Counted from the stretch's first letter, positions 48,421 to 58,212 are shown. The stretch is 64,000 nucleotides of DNA from Pelagibaculum spongiae (GCF_003097315.1 NZ_QDDL01000002.1:186001-250000); one strand, 5' to 3'. The notes: generated by a model from the letters alone, not told the origin. Made by a program: numbers and translations.

Positions 48421-48611
48421 TATCGACATATCCTGCTTTCAAATCAGCTTATGTCGATACAATCGACATTACAATCAAACGTGTCGATATTTTTCGATTT
48501 TATCGACATATCTCAGGTTCATGTCGATGCAATCGACACAACAACTAAACGTGTCGATATTTTGTAATTCTTTCGACATGCAGTCAGTCAGACCATGTCG
48601 ATCAAATCGAT
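48421..48611. promoter_or_regulatory. Phased operator array upstream of the Fic gene
   Basis: Eleven GTCGAT/ATCGAC-type half-sites occur in 190 bp. Full palindromes are ATGTCGATACAATCGACAT (48451), ATGTCGATGCAATCGACAC (48521) and ATGTCGATCAAATCGAT (48595). Distances between half-sites are 31, 9, 21, 19, 21, 9, 21, 19, 25 and 8 bp, mostly near one or two helical turns. Two and a half larger units of 70-80 bp are visible. This predicts cooperative binding, possibly by the Fic protein's own winged helix. Confidence 0.8.
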
Positions 48612-48764
48612 TTCGTTGAACGCATCGAAGCATGAGTGTTTACCAACCGTAGACTGGAGGAGCTTGGCGCTTTATCGATTATAAGAAAAATTATGCGAGA
48701 TTTTCCTTTAGCGAACATCAGCTGTATGAATAGGCGGGAATTCTGAATGGCATTTATTTCCTTG

Positions 48765-49106
48765 CTATGTCTTTTTATTAACCAGACGATGCAATGGGCT
48801 ATTGCTTATCGAAGCAACTCCGATTAATTGCATTCCCCAACTAAAATAAAATAAAAACACTGCAAACCCGGCAAAACCAAAAACAAACCATAGCCAGCGC
48901 ATATATTTGACTGAACCAAAAGGCCTAAAATTAAATATTAAAGCCAATAAAAACACCGCTGCACCGAAGATCAGAACCGGATCACTTGGAAAATCCTGAC
49001 CTTGATACATTCTAATATCAAATAGTAACTGCCGGTCAATTAAAGCCATCGACCAAAGCAGCAGCCCCGTCAAAGAAAATAATGCGTTAAACCAGTTTCT
49101 TCTCAT
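48765..49106 (-). CDS. Small membrane protein
   Basis: A 113-residue protein with three hydrophobic segments (NALFSLTGLLLWSMALI, VLIFGAAVFLLALIF, WLWFVFGFAGFAVFLFYF). No family recognised and no clear operon partner. Confidence 0.6.
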   Translation of the reverse strand: MRRNWFNALFSLTGLLLWSMALIDRQLLFDIRMYQGQDFPSDPVLIFGAAVFLLALIFNFRPFGSVKYMRWLWFVFGFAGFAVFLFYFSWGMQLIGVASISNSPLHRLVNKKT

Positions 49107-49295
49107 ATTTATTGTTATTTTTTAAGTAAACTCTGAAAGCCGATAGCTCTGAGATATAGAAACTATTCACCGAGAAGCTATCGAAGGTACCTTACTGAAA
49201 TTTATTCATAAAAATGAGCTGTTAATCAGCCCATTAGAAGTTGAGAAGAAATCATGCGTCTGATCTCTTTTCCCTTTGACCACAAGCAAATAGTT

Positions 49296-49814
49296 TTATG
49301 ATCGCTTTTTATGCCCTACCCGTAAATGATCAATCGACTGACCAGCCAATGTGCCACCTTCGAGCTGGTAAGCCTTGCCAAATCCTTTTACATATCGGCC
49401 ACCTTTAGGCAGCAGGCGGAACAGTCTGAAATCAGCCAGCTGGCTGAGGCTATTAATTCGATCACCATGTCGCGCAGCTAAAGTATTTATGCCAACCTGC
49501 CAATCGGTTGTTTGATATTCAATTAATTCAGCATCAACCAAATAATTTACTCTTAACCGAGCAAATATTTCATTGGCAGCATCTTCATCTTCAATAATCA
49601 AAACTGATGCTCTTTGCTCATGCTGTAAATTCACCGCATGCCGTGCAATTTCACTAATCAGAATATAAAGGCACTGTTCGCCGATTGCGAAAGGTGCGTA
49701 TGAAGCAAATGGATGGCCATCAGCTTGTACGGTTGAGAGCTGCAAAGATTTTCGACTGCCGATAAAATCGAGAATCTCTTGGCTCAATCGCTGCTCCATT
49801 TCCTGATTTTTCAT
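49296..49814 (-). CDS. HugZ-like / pyridoxamine-phosphate-oxidase-fold protein
   Basis: A 172-residue split-barrel protein. The start at 49814 is preferred over a longer frame to 49859. RKSLQLSTVQADGHPFASYAPFAI and SEIARHAVNLQHEQRASVLIIEDE are typical of the HugZ group, and GGRYVKGFGKAYQL is the C-terminal haem-utilisation motif. HugZ relatives bind or degrade haem. A haem role is likely but no haem-uptake genes are adjacent. Confidence 0.85.
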   Translation of the reverse strand: MKNQEMEQRLSQEILDFIGSRKSLQLSTVQADGHPFASYAPFAIGEQCLYILISEIARHAVNLQHEQRASVLIIEDEDAANEIFARLRVNYLVDAELIEYQTTDWQVGINTLAARHGDRINSLSQLADFRLFRLLPKGGRYVKGFGKAYQLEGGTLAGQSIDHLRVGHKKRS

Positions 49815-49898
49815 ATTAATCTCTATAAAACATGGTTTAACTGGTTCGATTAAAACCAATTAAGCGCCGTGGAAGCAAAGAATTCTTATGAGCATTCT

Positions 49899-49978
49899 CG
49901 TAGATCATCTCGGAGCTTTGGCGCAACATGATATTTCATTAAAAAGTCGCTATTCGCTTCGCTCATGACGATCTACAT
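49899..49978. repeat. REP-pair (BIME-like) element
   Basis: Two inverted units, GTAGATCATCTCGGAGC on one side and GTAGATCGTCATGAGCG read from the other strand, share the GAGC...GCG core found in other repeats of this window. No gene lies between 49860 and 50078. Confidence 0.5.
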
Positions 49979-50078
49979 TGAGGGTGTTTATTTTTTATAA
50001 ATACTTAACCGGTTTAAAAACAGTGCATCGTTGGAATTAAAATCGGCAAAAAACCTAAAATCACTCTATTAAAACAAT

Positions 50079-50567
50079 TTAATCCATATTTTTATCAGGC
50101 ACCGCAATATCTAATAGCGGTGCAGCGTCGATATCTTCTGCATTCATCATGCTGGCAATCTGACTTAATGAGGCTAGCATCGAAGTTTGTGCGTCCACGT
50201 CGAGCCGTTCAAATTTTTCAATAAAGGCTTCATGCAATAGTGGTGGCACCTTGGCCAGCACCTCTTTACCAAAATCAGTCAAGCGGGCGTTAACAATTCT
50301 GCGATCCGTTTTGCTTCTAATACGTTCAATCATCAACCGGCTTTCCAATCGATTAAGAATCGTTGTCACGGTTGCTTGGCTCAATGATATTTCTGCTGAC
50401 AGACATTTTACCGTCACGTCTCCGAGTAAATCGATACTCCGCATCACCATCACTTGTGGAATCGTCAGGCCGCAGCTCTTACTCATACGCTTCGATTGAA
50501 GATCTGTAGCACGAATGATCTTGCGTAACTCAGTCAAAACATCTTGCCAATGCGGCATATCACTCAT
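50079..50567 (-). CDS. MarR-family regulator (CosR/EctR-like)
   Basis: A 162-residue regulator with a MarR winged helix: LTIPQVMVMRSIDLLGDVTVKCLSAEISLSQATVTTILNRLESRLMI and the wing RSKTDRRIVNARLTDFG. It is divergent from the glycine-betaine importer. MarR proteins of the CosR/EctR type control compatible-solute genes in vibrios and methylotrophs, so control of the divergent importer is a reasonable inference. It begins at 50567. Confidence 0.85.
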   Translation of the reverse strand: MSDMPHWQDVLTELRKIIRATDLQSKRMSKSCGLTIPQVMVMRSIDLLGDVTVKCLSAEISLSQATVTTILNRLESRLMIERIRSKTDRRIVNARLTDFGKEVLAKVPPLLHEAFIEKFERLDVDAQTSMLASLSQIASMMNAEDIDAAPLLDIAVPDKNMD

Positions 50568-50628
50568 CGTGGTTTCTCACATTTATCGAACATCATTGGA
50601 AATGGGAATAGCACTAAAGATTTGAGCT

Positions 50629-50639
50629 CTAATCATTAG
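50629..50639. promoter_or_regulatory. Candidate MarR operator
   Basis: CTAATCATTAG, an 11-bp palindrome in the divergent region between the MarR gene and proX. It is A+T-rich and short, so the assignment is weak. Confidence 0.35.
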
Positions 50640-50725
50640 ACATGTAATATACATACCAAGCAAGTGAGAAAATACAATCACATAAAGCCCACAGCTTAGA
50701 GCTTAGAGCTTAAAAAAGGTACACC

Positions 50726-51739
50726 ATGAAAAAAGTGCTTTACGCAGTATATCTTTCTAGTCTGCTAGCCATTTTACCTACAACCAGCTTTGCTGCGACA
50801 ACTAGTTGTGGAAAAGTGACTATTGCTGATATGAACTGGAACTCAGCCACCCTGTTTGCTCACCTTGACCAGTTCATTTTGAACCACGGTTTTGGCTGTA
50901 AAGCAGAATTGGTTCCTGGCGATACCATGCCAACAGGCACATCAATGGTTGAGCGAGGCGAGCCGGATATCGCACCAGAAATCTGGATGAATGCGTTGAA
51001 AAAAACCATCAACCAGGGCATCGCTGAAAAACGACTACGCCATGCGGGAAGATCGTTATCTGACGGTGGTGAAGAAGGTTTTTGGGTACCTAAGTATATG
51101 GTTGATAAATACCCAGAATTGGCAACCATTGCCGGGATAAAGAAACACGCCAAGCTGTTCAAACATCCTGAAGACCGTAGCCTATCAGCATTTTATGGCT
51201 GCCCTGCTGGCTGGAATTGCCAAACAACTGGTACAAATCTCTTTAGGGCATTGGAATTAAAGCAAGCAGGTTTTGATTTAATCGACCCAGGTTCAGGAGC
51301 AGGTTTAGCCGGCGCAATTGCTAAGGCTTATGAGCGCAAGCAAGCTTGGTTCGGTTACTACTGGGCACCGACTGCGATCCTCGGCAAATACGAAATGGTC
51401 AAAGTGCAGTTGAGCGACAGTATCGATAAGCAACACTATATCGATTGCATCACTCAAGAAGAGTGCCAATCTCCTAAAGCCACTATGTACCCAGCGGCCG
51501 ATGTTTTTACCATCACTTCTGAAAGCTTTGCCAGTCGTTCACCCCAAGCTTTTGATTATCTGACAAAACGAAGCTTGACCAACAAGCAACTGAACCAGAT
51601 TTTGGCATGGATGGAAGAGAACCAAGCCGACGGCGAAAGTGTGATGTTGTATTTCCTGGAAAAGTATCCTGAAGTTTGGAGTCAGTGGGTACCAAAACAA
51701 AACATCCAGACAATAAAATCAGCGGTCAAAAATTATTAA
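50726..51739 (+). CDS. proX: Glycine betaine ABC transporter, binding protein
   Basis: A 337-residue periplasmic binding protein with signal peptide (MKKVLYAVYLSSLLAILPTTSFA). KVTIADMNWNSATLFAHLDQFIL and GEPDIAPEIWMNAL are typical of the OpuAC/ProX betaine-binding family, and WFGYYWAPTAILGKY is a conserved Trp/Tyr-rich ligand-box segment. It captures glycine betaine or a related quaternary amine for the permease and ATPase encoded next. Confidence 0.9.
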   Translation: MKKVLYAVYLSSLLAILPTTSFAATTSCGKVTIADMNWNSATLFAHLDQFILNHGFGCKAELVPGDTMPTGTSMVERGEPDIAPEIWMNALKKTINQGIAEKRLRHAGRSLSDGGEEGFWVPKYMVDKYPELATIAGIKKHAKLFKHPEDRSLSAFYGCPAGWNCQTTGTNLFRALELKQAGFDLIDPGSGAGLAGAIAKAYERKQAWFGYYWAPTAILGKYEMVKVQLSDSIDKQHYIDCITQEECQSPKATMYPAADVFTITSESFASRSPQAFDYLTKRSLTNKQLNQILAWMEENQADGESVMLYFLEKYPEVWSQWVPKQNIQTIKSAVKNY

Positions 51740-51894
51740 TTTTTGATTCGCAATCTCAAGCAAGCCTTCTTTATTGAGGCTTGCTTTTGCTTTGAAGAAT
51801 AGAGTGTTTCGACTACAGGTTTAATTTTCTTTACTGAAAACAGTTAGAAATTAAACCCTCTAAGATTAAAATTTAATATTAACGGGTGAGCAGT

Positions 51895-52794
51895 ATGTCC
51901 GACAAAAGCTGGTTAACTGAATTTCCACAGCTGGATAGAGGCGAGCTTCGAGATATTAGAAAATATCTTGATTCTGGTTATCGAGAATTTTCTCGCGAGT
52001 ATGGTGATAGTATTGAAGCGTTTTTTGATCCACTACTGCAGTTTTTAGTGTGGTTTGAAAAACTTCTATTATCGACACCTTGGTGGTTAGTAATTGGCGT
52101 AATCAGCGCACTAGTTTGGCTGGCGAGTCGCTCATGGAAGTTATGTTTAGGCGTGGTTGCTGCATTATTGCTAATTGGTTATTTCGGCATGTGGGAAAAT
52201 ACCATGCGAACCACCAGCATTATTTTAGTCTGTACCTCGCTGGCAATCATAATTGGCATTCCGATTGGTATTGCCATGGCACGCTCCGACCGAGTTCAGT
52301 CAATCGTCACACCTTTAATGGATGTGATGCAAACTATGCCTGCCTTCGTCTATTTAATCCCAGTAGTCATGCTACTAGGTATTGGTAAAATACCTGGGGT
52401 TATCGCCGTTGTTATTTATGCCATTCCTCCGGTAATTCGTTTGACCAACTTAGGAATAAGGCTGGTCGATAAAGAAGTACTAGAAGCAGCAACTGCATTT
52501 GGCGCCAGTCCATTACAGCGGCTACTCAACGTACAACTACCGCTTTCTATGCCCACTATAATGGCTGGTATTAACCAAACAATTATGATGGCATTATCGA
52601 TGGTGGTTATCGCTTCAATGATTGGTGTAAAAGGCCTTGGCCAACCGGTGTTAAAATCGATTACCAATCAATATTTTGCTTTAGGGCTATTAAACGGTTT
52701 AGCGATTGTCGCATTGGCGATTATTTTTGACCGAGTTTCACAAGCATTTGCTAAGCGTACTCAGCGTCACATGCAAGGAGTTCAGCATGATTAA
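51895..52794 (+). CDS. proW: Glycine betaine ABC transporter, permease
   Basis: A 299-residue permease with about six membrane helices. The family segments WENTMRTTSIILVCTSLAI, DVMQTMPAFVYLIPVVMLLGIG and the coupling loop EAATAFGASPLQRLLNVQLPLS are present. The ATG at 51895 has GGTGAG upstream and is preferred over a GTG at 51886. It overlaps the ATPase gene by 8 bp. Confidence 0.93.
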   Translation: MSDKSWLTEFPQLDRGELRDIRKYLDSGYREFSREYGDSIEAFFDPLLQFLVWFEKLLLSTPWWLVIGVISALVWLASRSWKLCLGVVAALLLIGYFGMWENTMRTTSIILVCTSLAIIIGIPIGIAMARSDRVQSIVTPLMDVMQTMPAFVYLIPVVMLLGIGKIPGVIAVVIYAIPPVIRLTNLGIRLVDKEVLEAATAFGASPLQRLLNVQLPLSMPTIMAGINQTIMMALSMVVIASMIGVKGLGQPVLKSITNQYFALGLLNGLAIVALAIIFDRVSQAFAKRTQRHMQGVQHD

Positions 52795-53977
52795 ACCAAT
52801 CATCGAAATTAAAAACTTGTATAAGCTGTTTGGTCGCAAGCCTGAATCAGTGATGCCTTTAGTTCATCAAGGCATGGGAAAAGATCAGGTTTTAGAACAG
52901 ACCAATCACGCCCTGGGTTTAAAAAATATTAACTTGTCGATTCAGCGTGGCGAAATATTCGTCATTATGGGTTTGTCTGGTTCAGGAAAGTCGACCTTAA
53001 TTCGCCACCTGAACCGATTGATAGACCCCACTGAAGGACAGATTAATATTGACGGTGTCGATGTTACCCAATTAGATGCCAAGCAATTACAGATGTTTCG
53101 CCGCAAAAAAATGTCGATGGTATTTCAAAACTTTGGATTGCTACCGCATAAAACAGTGTTGGATAACGTCAGCTACGGCCTTTCAATTCAAGGTATCCCA
53201 AAGCTCGAACGCAATCAAAAAGCTATGGAATGGTTGGAATCAGTTGGGTTGCCTGGTTATGCCAAACAATATCCGTCTCAATTGTCTGGCGGGCAACAAC
53301 AGCGAGTTGGCTTGGCTAGAGCCTTATGTACCGATGCAGAAATTTTGTTAATGGATGAAGCTTTTTCAGCACTTGATCCGTTAATTCGCTCTGAAATGCA
53401 AGATCAATTAATCGAACTACAACAAAAACTGCACAAAACTATCGTTTTCATTACCCATGACCTAGACGAAGCACTTCGGCTAGGTGATCGTATTGCAATA
53501 TTAAAAGATGGTGAAATTGTTCAACAAGGCACCCCGGATCAAATCTTATTACACCCGGCCGATGAATATGTTGAAGCTTTCGTAAAAGATGTTAACCGGG
53601 CTCGCGCCTTGACTGTTGAAACGGTAATGCAACCTGCACGCTGTCGAATTACCGAGTCAACCATTGAAGGTGCATTACAACAAATGCGCGGCTTAAAACG
53701 CACTTATGGTTATTATGTTTCAGATCAGGGCTACCAAGGCGTAGTAACTGAAGTTGCATTGTGCGCAGCGGTAAAACTCGGTCAACCAAAAACCATTAAC
53801 GATGAGATTTGGCAAGAGTTACCAGCGATTCAACCAGACGATATTTTGGAGTCGGTGATTCCTGGCACTCTGGAAGCTGAGTATTCAGTACCGGTAATCA
53901 ATAAAGCTGGTGAATTAAAAGGCGAGCTATCTCGACAGAACTTGGCAGAAGCCTTTTCTGAAAGTAAGGCCAGTTAA
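52787..53977 (+). CDS. proV: Glycine betaine ABC transporter, ATP-binding protein
   Basis: A 396-residue ATPase of the ProV/OpuAA group. Walker A is GLSGSGKST, the signature LSGGQQQRVG, Walker B ILLMDEAFSALDP. The C-terminal part (residues about 275-395) holds a degenerate CBS-domain pair, which in OpuA-type systems senses ionic strength. AAGGAG fixes the ATG at 52787. Confidence 0.94.
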   Translation: MIKPIIEIKNLYKLFGRKPESVMPLVHQGMGKDQVLEQTNHALGLKNINLSIQRGEIFVIMGLSGSGKSTLIRHLNRLIDPTEGQINIDGVDVTQLDAKQLQMFRRKKMSMVFQNFGLLPHKTVLDNVSYGLSIQGIPKLERNQKAMEWLESVGLPGYAKQYPSQLSGGQQQRVGLARALCTDAEILLMDEAFSALDPLIRSEMQDQLIELQQKLHKTIVFITHDLDEALRLGDRIAILKDGEIVQQGTPDQILLHPADEYVEAFVKDVNRARALTVETVMQPARCRITESTIEGALQQMRGLKRTYGYYVSDQGYQGVVTEVALCAAVKLGQPKTINDEIWQELPAIQPDDILESVIPGTLEAEYSVPVINKAGELKGELSRQNLAEAFSESKAS

Positions 53978-53988
53978 TTGACCCGATA

Positions 53989-54042
53989 AAAAAAGCCCCG
54001 CTGATTATTAACGAATAGTTATAAACAGCGGGGCTTTTTTAT
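53989..54042. terminator. Bidirectional terminator
   Basis: AAAAAGCCCCGCTG / CAGCGGGGCTTTTTT with a 22-nt loop, between proV and the converging EamA gene. Confidence 0.88.
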
Positions 54043-54064
54043 TTTTAAACTATTTGTAGCAAAA

Positions 54065-54964
54065 CTAGCTTGAACGTTTTCGCTTGAATAATGCCGAAGC
54101 AGAGAACCCAGTCACCAACATAGTCCCCGCCACCACCACAGGTGCACCAACCCAAATATTCCAGCTCAATGGCTCAGCTAAAAATAATACGCCCCATAAC
54201 ACGCCAAAAAACGGCACGAGGAAGGTCACGGTTAATGCGCCCGGCGCACCGATATCAACAATCAATTTAAAATACATCAAATAAGCAATGCCACTACAAA
54301 CAACACCCAATGCAACGACTGCCAAGGCGATGGTTGGAGAAGGCATATAGTTAGCCGGAGCGAACGGAATAAACGGCAATAGCCATAAACTAGCGGCCCA
54401 CATGCTACCGTGCGCATTGGCAAATGGTTCAATCGGTTTTGCACCTTCTGCCTGATTATGCTGTACAAAATTACTAGCAATACCATAACAAAGCGCTGCC
54501 GCTAATGAAGCCATAACTGCCAAGCTATCAGACCAACCAACTGATGCATCAAAACCAACCAGAACCGCCACGCCTACCACACCGAGCAATAAACCCAGTG
54601 CAGTTTTTACGGTTAATCGACTGCCTTTCCACAGAAAACCAATCACAACGCCCCATACTGGCGCCATCGCATTTATAATTGATAAAAGTGAAACCGAAAG
54701 TGTTTGCGCGGCATAAGCAATTAATAAAAAAGGTAAGCCTGTGTTAAATAAGCCTAAAAATAAAAACGTGCGCCAATGTTGGCGTAAATTTAATTTCTTT
54801 TTAATTATCAATGCAACAATTGCTAAAAAGATTGCTGCAAATAGCACTCTTAGTTCAATCATCACTGCCGGACCAAGTGCCGGTACTGCCATTCGCATGA
54901 AGAGGAACGAACCACCCCAAATAGCTGACAACCCTAATAACTGAAACAAACTCGATAGACTCAT
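54065..54964 (-). CDS. EamA/DMT-family transporter
   Basis: A 299-residue membrane protein with ten helices in two EamA halves (LLGLSAIWGGSFLFMRMAV at the start, ALGVVCSGIAYLMYFKLI and APGALTVTFLVPFFGVLWG in the second half). Such proteins export amino acids or metabolites. Substrate unknown. Confidence 0.9.
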   Translation of the reverse strand: MSLSSLFQLLGLSAIWGGSFLFMRMAVPALGPAVMIELRVLFAAIFLAIVALIIKKKLNLRQHWRTFLFLGLFNTGLPFLLIAYAAQTLSVSLLSIINAMAPVWGVVIGFLWKGSRLTVKTALGLLLGVVGVAVLVGFDASVGWSDSLAVMASLAAALCYGIASNFVQHNQAEGAKPIEPFANAHGSMWAASLWLLPFIPFAPANYMPSPTIALAVVALGVVCSGIAYLMYFKLIVDIGAPGALTVTFLVPFFGVLWGVLFLAEPLSWNIWVGAPVVVAGTMLVTGFSASALFKRKRSS

Positions 54965-55330
54965 TTACTCACCAAATGCAATATACCCAAAGAATTAATC
55001 TATCTATGTATTGCAGCGGTACATTGCAGGTTGATCATGACAAACTCAACCCTGCACAACACAACCGCCCTTCTCTTCGCCAGAAAAGGCCACAAGCATA
55101 ACCGATGATAACGCCAACCCTAACAAGTTTGCTGGCAATAATTGGATATCAGAAGGTGATTTTGAGATTACTCCGATCGGCTACTGCTTTTCATTCCAAT
55201 AATCATTCTTGTTGCTGACTGTACTCTTTAAAGCGGGCCAAAATAGAAAAAATTGAACCATTAGAACCAACGGCGCTTGCAGCCAACACCAAAGCAGCTT
55301 TTAATAGCACAAAGTCTACAGAGATTGACA

Positions 55331-55906
55331 ATGAAAGCTGCCAAAAACATGGCCTGGAAGCCAAAGCTGATCGGATTTTTCACTGCCCTGATCATTACCT
55401 TTGTCCTTGCCAGCATTAGCCATAGCCAACAGGTATTAAACCAACTACAAGCGATTGGTATTGAACTGTCTTGGCAAATTCGATTAACCGCCACATTTGA
55501 CGACCTACTCGGCTTATTGCCAGGATACGGCGCAATTATCGCGATCAGCCTACTACTAGGTTTCGCCATTACCCATCAGGTGAGGCAACGTATTCTAAAG
55601 AAAATTTTTAACAAAGATGGTTCAGAATTTTCAGCCACAGTCGATTATTTAAGCTGGGGTATATCCGGTTTTCTCAGCATGCTGGTGCCATTACTTTTAA
55701 TGAAGCCTTTGCTGGATATCACTCTAATTGCCGGCGCCAGAAGCACTAGCGGTCTGTTACTTCAATGCTTATGCGGCGTTTTAGGCGTAGTTTGTGGCCG
55801 TTACATCTATCAGCAGTTAAATAATAAAACCCATAAAAACATTACTAATCAATCATCTAAAATTAAATCGACCAGCAGATCAGGGAGCGATCGCCATGAA
55901 GTTTAA
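55331..55906 (+). CDS. Four-helix membrane protein of unknown function
   Basis: A 191-residue protein with four hydrophobic segments (LIGFFTALIITFVLASI, YGAIIAISLLLGFAI, WGISGFLSMLVPLLLM, LLLQCLCGVLGVVCG). Its end overlaps the start of the sugar-dehydrogenase gene by 11 bp, so the two are translationally coupled and probably work together. The ATG at 55331 is preferred over a longer frame from 55277. Confidence 0.7.
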   Translation: MKAAKNMAWKPKLIGFFTALIITFVLASISHSQQVLNQLQAIGIELSWQIRLTATFDDLLGLLPGYGAIIAISLLLGFAITHQVRQRILKKIFNKDGSEFSATVDYLSWGISGFLSMLVPLLLMKPLLDITLIAGARSTSGLLLQCLCGVLGVVCGRYIYQQLNNKTHKNITNQSSKIKSTSRSGSDRHEV

Positions 55907-57092
55907 GTCATATTGTCAGCAGTATAAGTCAAGTGCGGCGCTTTTCTTGAGTAGCATTACTTTCGCGACAGTCAGTCTGATGTTTCCAGCTCAAACTATG
56001 GCGACTGAGTCTCCAGCCAGTTTTTCATCCCAGCTATTAACTGCTGAACAAGCCGAGCTTCAAGTTCAGGCCTTAGCATTCAGTGTTGAGCAAATCACCG
56101 ACCAGTTAGATCGTCCATGGTCATTAGCTGAATTACCCAACGGTCAACTTTTGGTCAGTGAACGCTCCGGGCAACTTCGCATAGTCGACGGCGATAAGAT
56201 TTCAGCACCGATCGCTAATATCCCACCGGTCTATTTCGCCGGTCAGGGCGGTTTGTTAGATGTAAAACTACATCCTCAGTTTCTGCGTAATCGCTGGGTC
56301 TATTTAAGCTTTGCCCATGGCACTAAAAACGATAATGCACTGCGAGTAATTCGTGGTCAGTTGAGAGATAACCAGCTAGTAAATCAGCAGGTAATATTCA
56401 CTGCCAGCAGTAAAGACACTCCGGTTCATTACGCCGGAAGAATTGCATTTCTGCCAGACAACACATTGTTAGTCACTGTTGGTGAAGGGTTTGATTACCG
56501 AGAAGCGGCACAAAAAAAAGATAGTCTGCTAGGAAAAATCGTCAGAGTTCGTGACGACGGCAGCATTCCTGAAAACAATCCTTTTGTCGCCGAAGCTAAC
56601 AGTAACAAAGCCATTTTCAGCTTGGGTCACCGCAACCCTCAAGGGCTAGTTTACGACCAACAACGCAATATCATTTACTCAAATGAACATGGCCCGGCTG
56701 GTGGCGATGAAATAAATATTATCCAGGCAGGCAACAACTATGGCTGGCCAGTGATTACTTATGGCCGAGATTATTCCGGAGCGATCATTTCTCCCTACAA
56801 AGAATACCCGGGAATGCAGCAACCCTTCATTGACTGGACACCTTCGATTGCCCCTTCATCACTGGCAGTTTACTACGGCAAAATGTTTCCTCAGATGAAT
56901 GGCGATTTACTCACCACCACCTTAAAAAGTCATGAGCTCCGTTGGGTCAAAATGGATGGAAACCAACCGGTACAGCAAATTTCTCTGCTGGCCGAGTTAG
57001 ATGAGCGATTGCGTCATGTGGAAATCGCTAGCGACGGCGCAATTTTACTCCTCACCGATAGCGGCAAGCTGTTAAAGCTAACAGCCAAATAA
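55896..57092 (+). CDS. PQQ-type soluble aldose sugar dehydrogenase
   Basis: A 398-residue periplasmic protein with a Sec signal (residues about 1-36, ending QTMA). The beta-propeller motifs DQLDRPWSLAELPNGQLLVSER, GGLLDVKLHPQF, SLGHRNPQGLVYD and NEHGPAGGDEINII are those of the YliI/soluble GDH-B family, where the His-Arg-Asn segment lies in the active site. It oxidises aldoses using PQQ. The window has no PQQ synthesis genes. Confidence 0.92.
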   Translation: MKFKSYCQQYKSSAALFLSSITFATVSLMFPAQTMATESPASFSSQLLTAEQAELQVQALAFSVEQITDQLDRPWSLAELPNGQLLVSERSGQLRIVDGDKISAPIANIPPVYFAGQGGLLDVKLHPQFLRNRWVYLSFAHGTKNDNALRVIRGQLRDNQLVNQQVIFTASSKDTPVHYAGRIAFLPDNTLLVTVGEGFDYREAAQKKDSLLGKIVRVRDDGSIPENNPFVAEANSNKAIFSLGHRNPQGLVYDQQRNIIYSNEHGPAGGDEINIIQAGNNYGWPVITYGRDYSGAIISPYKEYPGMQQPFIDWTPSIAPSSLAVYYGKMFPQMNGDLLTTTLKSHELRWVKMDGNQPVQQISLLAELDERLRHVEIASDGAILLLTDSGKLLKLTAK

Positions 57093-57332
57093 ACTTGCTT
57101 AAGATTCAATCAGTGGTTTTCTCAATAGCTTGATCACGCATCAAGCTATTGATCAATTGGTCGGACATTTAGAGTTATGGTGATTTTGCAGTATTGAAGG
57201 TGCATCAATTAACCATATATCGAGCGCTTTGACGATTTCATTCAACAGATTGACCGGATAGTTTGACCACTCTTTTTACTCAGCCCAGAATAGCGGCAAC
57301 TGGCCCACATTTACCAACAATGAGAATCTGTG

Positions 57333-57713
57333 ATGAATAATGCGATCCATACTGACCAGGCACCTGCAGCAGTAGGCCCATACTCGCAAGCAATCCAGGC
57401 TGGCAATCAGCTGTTTGTTTCCGGTCAGATCCCTTTTATCCCAGAGACCATGACTCTGGTTTCTGAAGATGTTGCTGAGCAAACCAAACAGTCATTGGTG
57501 AACTTAAAGAGCATTATCGAGAGCGCTGGCTTTGCCATGACCGATGTTGTTAAGTGCACCATCTTCATCAAAGACATGAACGAATTCGCCACCATCAACG
57601 AAGTTTACGCCGGTTTCTTTGAACAACCATTCCCGGCGCGTGCTTGTGTTGAAGTGGCGCGCTTGCCAAAAGACGTCAAAGTTGAAATCGACGCAGTGTG
57701 CATCAAAAGCTAA
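57333..57713 (+). CDS. ridA: RidA-family enamine/imine deaminase
   Basis: A 126-residue RidA/YjgF protein: QAPAAVGPYSQAIQAGNQLFVSGQIPF at the N-terminus, and the C-terminal signature FPARACVEVARLPKDVKVEIDAVC with the catalytic Arg. It removes reactive 2-aminoacrylate and related imines. The ATG at 57333 follows an in-frame GTG at 57330; either is possible. Confidence 0.95.
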   Translation: MNNAIHTDQAPAAVGPYSQAIQAGNQLFVSGQIPFIPETMTLVSEDVAEQTKQSLVNLKSIIESAGFAMTDVVKCTIFIKDMNEFATINEVYAGFFEQPFPARACVEVARLPKDVKVEIDAVCIKS

Positions 57714-57811
57714 TCACTGGGTTTGATCGGTCGCTACCAACTACTTTTTATGCGCACGTTATGCCGCAGTAGTGGGTAGCGATTTTAAACGCCAATTAAA
57801 TATTACTCGGT

Positions 57812-58156
57812 ATGATTAAAATTCACTTTAAACTACCTATATTGATAGAATCAGATAAGAAGCTTATCGCTGTGTTTTCTGCAAATGGGCTAGATAGCGC
57901 AATAGCTAAAGCCGAATTCAATCTTAAAGATACTTATTTTTCGATTGATTCTAAAGGAGAAGGCTGGGGTTATTACTCAAAATTAGAATACTTCTCACCG
58001 CTAATTACAAAAAAAAGATGGTACAAGAAAGAAATTATTGAATTACATAATAAATTTGTAAAAAACAAAAATGATAAATTTATCGGCAGATCATTATCAT
58101 CAAAAACACTACCTAAAGTCATCCATGAAATCGTAGCATTTTCCGCTAATCGATAA
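57812..58156 (+). CDS. Hypothetical protein
   Basis: A 114-residue basic, Lys-rich protein encoded by A+T-rich DNA, without signal peptide or membrane segment. The stretch GWGYYSKLEYFSPLITKKRWYKKE is its most distinctive part. No ribosome-binding site is obvious. Family unknown. Confidence 0.5.
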   Translation: MIKIHFKLPILIESDKKLIAVFSANGLDSAIAKAEFNLKDTYFSIDSKGEGWGYYSKLEYFSPLITKKRWYKKEIIELHNKFVKNKNDKFIGRSLSSKTLPKVIHEIVAFSANR

Positions 58157-58212
58157 TTCGAGCTAAAAAATTTCTAGCAACCAATCGACCTTTCGTTTTT
58201 TGGCAATACATT

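Noticed and set aside
48421-48611. CRISPR-like array upstream of the Fic gene
   Set aside because: The repeated units are short palindromic half-sites with variable 8-31 bp spacing, not constant repeats separated by unique spacers, and no cas gene is near.
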